Source: Apricaphanius iberus (taxonomy: Eukaryota > Chordata > Actinopteri > Cyprinodontiformes > Aphaniidae). Taken from it: a stretch of DNA of 64,000 nucleotides. A program made the translations under genes and the position numbers. Location: positions 868,001-932,000 of the forward strand of contig JAPXFQ010002431.1 in assembly GCA_028564705.1 (NCBI GenBank), given 5' to 3'. Each line of letters begins with the position of its first letter. The first letter of the stretch is position 1. Positions 62,738-64,000 of this stretch are shown piece after piece. Below the pieces are notes generated by a model. It worked only from the letters and a program-made list of their open reading frames with translations. It was not told the DNA's origin and did no database searches.

Positions 62738-62860
62738 AGTGGCTTGCTAAAATATTGGGCCCCCTTGTACTTTTCCACATTTTGTCACATTACAGCCACA
62801 AACATGAATCATTTTATTGGAATTCCACATGAAAGACCAATACAAAGTGGTGTACACATG
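62738..62860 (+). mobile_element. Tc1-type transposon end
   Basis: ACAGTGGCTTGCTAAAATAT, then CCACATTTTGTCACATTACA and GAAAGACCAATACAAAGTGG are the standard end blocks of a fish Tc1 family. It abuts the LINE directly. Confidence 0.75.
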
Positions 62861-63435
62861 AGTAATGGGCCCATCGGTGGCACTGCGGCACAGCAAGAGA
62901 AACACAGAAAAAGAACACTGAGCATGCACAGTCAACTTTGGCAAACAGGACAAATCTATTGTTAAATGATATTGACCTTTAAAATTTCTGAGTTTCTTTG
63001 GGCAGAAATTGACTCAAATATTTGTCTACAATGGCTCTAATATTCTATTTTATGCTTTTACTTTTAGTACTAGTTTTCTAGTTTTCAAGCCATAATGCTT
63101 TGAGTTTTCTATCCTGGTGCTTTGTCTACTTCAGATGTGTGCTACCTGTGGCTCTTTAGGCGCTTAACAGAGGCTCCAACAACTTTGGCCACAACTTATA
63201 TAGATTAGACTTTGTGTTTTAAGGCATTAAAATGTGTCTTTAGAATTCATGGAGATTTTATGTTAAATTTATTGAACATTTCAAACAGGATCAAAAAATA
63301 ACTTTTTTTGCTTAGTTGACTCGCTCTCATTCTATGTCATGTTTTTTTAACAGTAGGGGTAACAAATGTTCTAATTGTAAACCTTTAGGGGCATAGCATA
63401 GCTATAGACGCCTTCTGCTCCTTTTGATGTAGTTC

Positions 63436-63600
63436 TGGGGCGGTGTTCACAAAGACTCTTATCTTACCGCTAGGTGTTACTCCTAACTCGCGCTAAAAGG
63501 TCTTACGTAGGAGTTGTCGTTTAAAACCTATTCACAAACGCACTAAAAGCTACTTTTACGTAGGACAAATCCCTAAAAGTAAGTTAAGTGTGATGTCCCG
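63436..63600 (+). repeat. Harbinger-type dispersed repeat
   Basis: GGCGGTGTTCACAAAGACTC, CCTAACTCGCGCTAAAAGG and CCTATTCACAAACGCAC are blocks shared by a widespread teleost Harbinger-derived repeat. Confidence 0.5.
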
Positions 63601-63855
63601 TTGCTATTGAAAACGTAATTTCCTATGCATGGGTAAATAAACGGACAGCAGTATGATTGGTTGTTGAATGATACGTGTGAAACCAGGAAATGGAAAACTT
63701 CAATGTCGATAAAAGCATAATTATGAACAGCGCAAATAGTAGAAATAATACATGATGACATCTTTGTCGGCCACGAGACTCACACTTCATACAACTTACA
63801 CACAATAGCCTACTTACAGCGAGGATGAAGTTTAAAAACGGGAAATGCATCATAT

Positions 63856-63945
63856 TACCCGGCCTAACGCCTGCTGATAGCTGGGATAAGCTCCACGCGA
63901 CCCTGAATTGGATGAAAGCGGTATAGATAACGGATGGATGCATCC
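63856..63945 (-). repeat. Fish dispersed repeat (TCCATCC type), inverted copy
   Basis: Reverse complement reads GATGGATGCATCCATCCGTT, TACCGCTTTCATCC, then CAGGGTCGCGTGGAGCTTAT and CCCAGC. It is the same family as 6762-6830, in opposite orientation. Confidence 0.75.
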
Positions 63946-64000
63946 ATCATATTAAGGGAGTGATTGCAAGTAGCCTGTAAACAATTAGGCTGTCTAATGA

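Noticed and set aside
1..64000. CRISPR arrays, operons, bacterial-type defence systems, tRNA genes
   Set aside because: No regularly spaced direct repeats with unique spacers; genes are split by introns and typical of vertebrates; no cloverleaf was noticed, though tRNA scanning by eye is not exhaustive.

Overview
The window is nuclear DNA from a ray-finned fish, most likely a percomorph-type teleost. The reasons are split genes with GT-AG introns, AT-rich introns packed with teleost-type DNA transposons (Tc1, hAT, PIF/Harbinger) and LINE remnants, and a tail-to-tail GUSB/VKORC1L1 pair that is also neighbouring in mammals. The species cannot be named from the sequence.

Layout. 1-8.3 kb is a graveyard of retroelements: an L2/CR1-type LINE with an esterase-like part and an endonuclease part, a 28S rRNA gene fragment joined directly to an R2-type reverse transcriptase fragment, a Ty3/Gypsy integrase fragment, a 2.8-kb C-rich island of unknown origin, (TA)n arrays and an L1/Tx1 fragment. 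8.4-31.8 kb is a complete 12-exon lysosomal beta-glucuronidase gene (gusb, + strand, 641 codons) with catalytic residues intact. Its promoter carries two elements close to the TFEB/CLEAR consensus. Its introns carry an apparently intact Tc1-type transposon (DD38E transposase), an older Tc1 relic with nested insertions, and several non-autonomous hAT and Harbinger-like elements with recognisable target-site duplications. 31.8-41.0 kb has no recognised gene and may hold long 3' UTRs. 41.0-54.3 kb is a complete three-exon vkorc1l1 (- strand, 175 codons); its first intron holds six hAT-type non-autonomous insertions. 58.05-59.05 kb is a nupr1-type stress-response gene (+) with one coding exon and an intron in its 3' UTR. 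60.1-60.8 kb holds the first three coding exons of a znhit3-type HIT zinc-finger gene (+); the rest lies beyond the window or is not recognisable. Its neighbourhood contains a broken LINE and a Tc1 end.

The four host genes do not form a pathway: GUSB degrades glycosaminoglycans in lysosomes, VKORC1L1 reduces vitamin K quinones in the ER, NUPR1 is a disordered nuclear stress protein and ZNHIT3 acts in box C/D snoRNP assembly. The most unusual stretch is the 28S rDNA/R2 chimera near 2.5-3.2 kb. All family assignments are from reading translations and motifs by eye; no database search was run.
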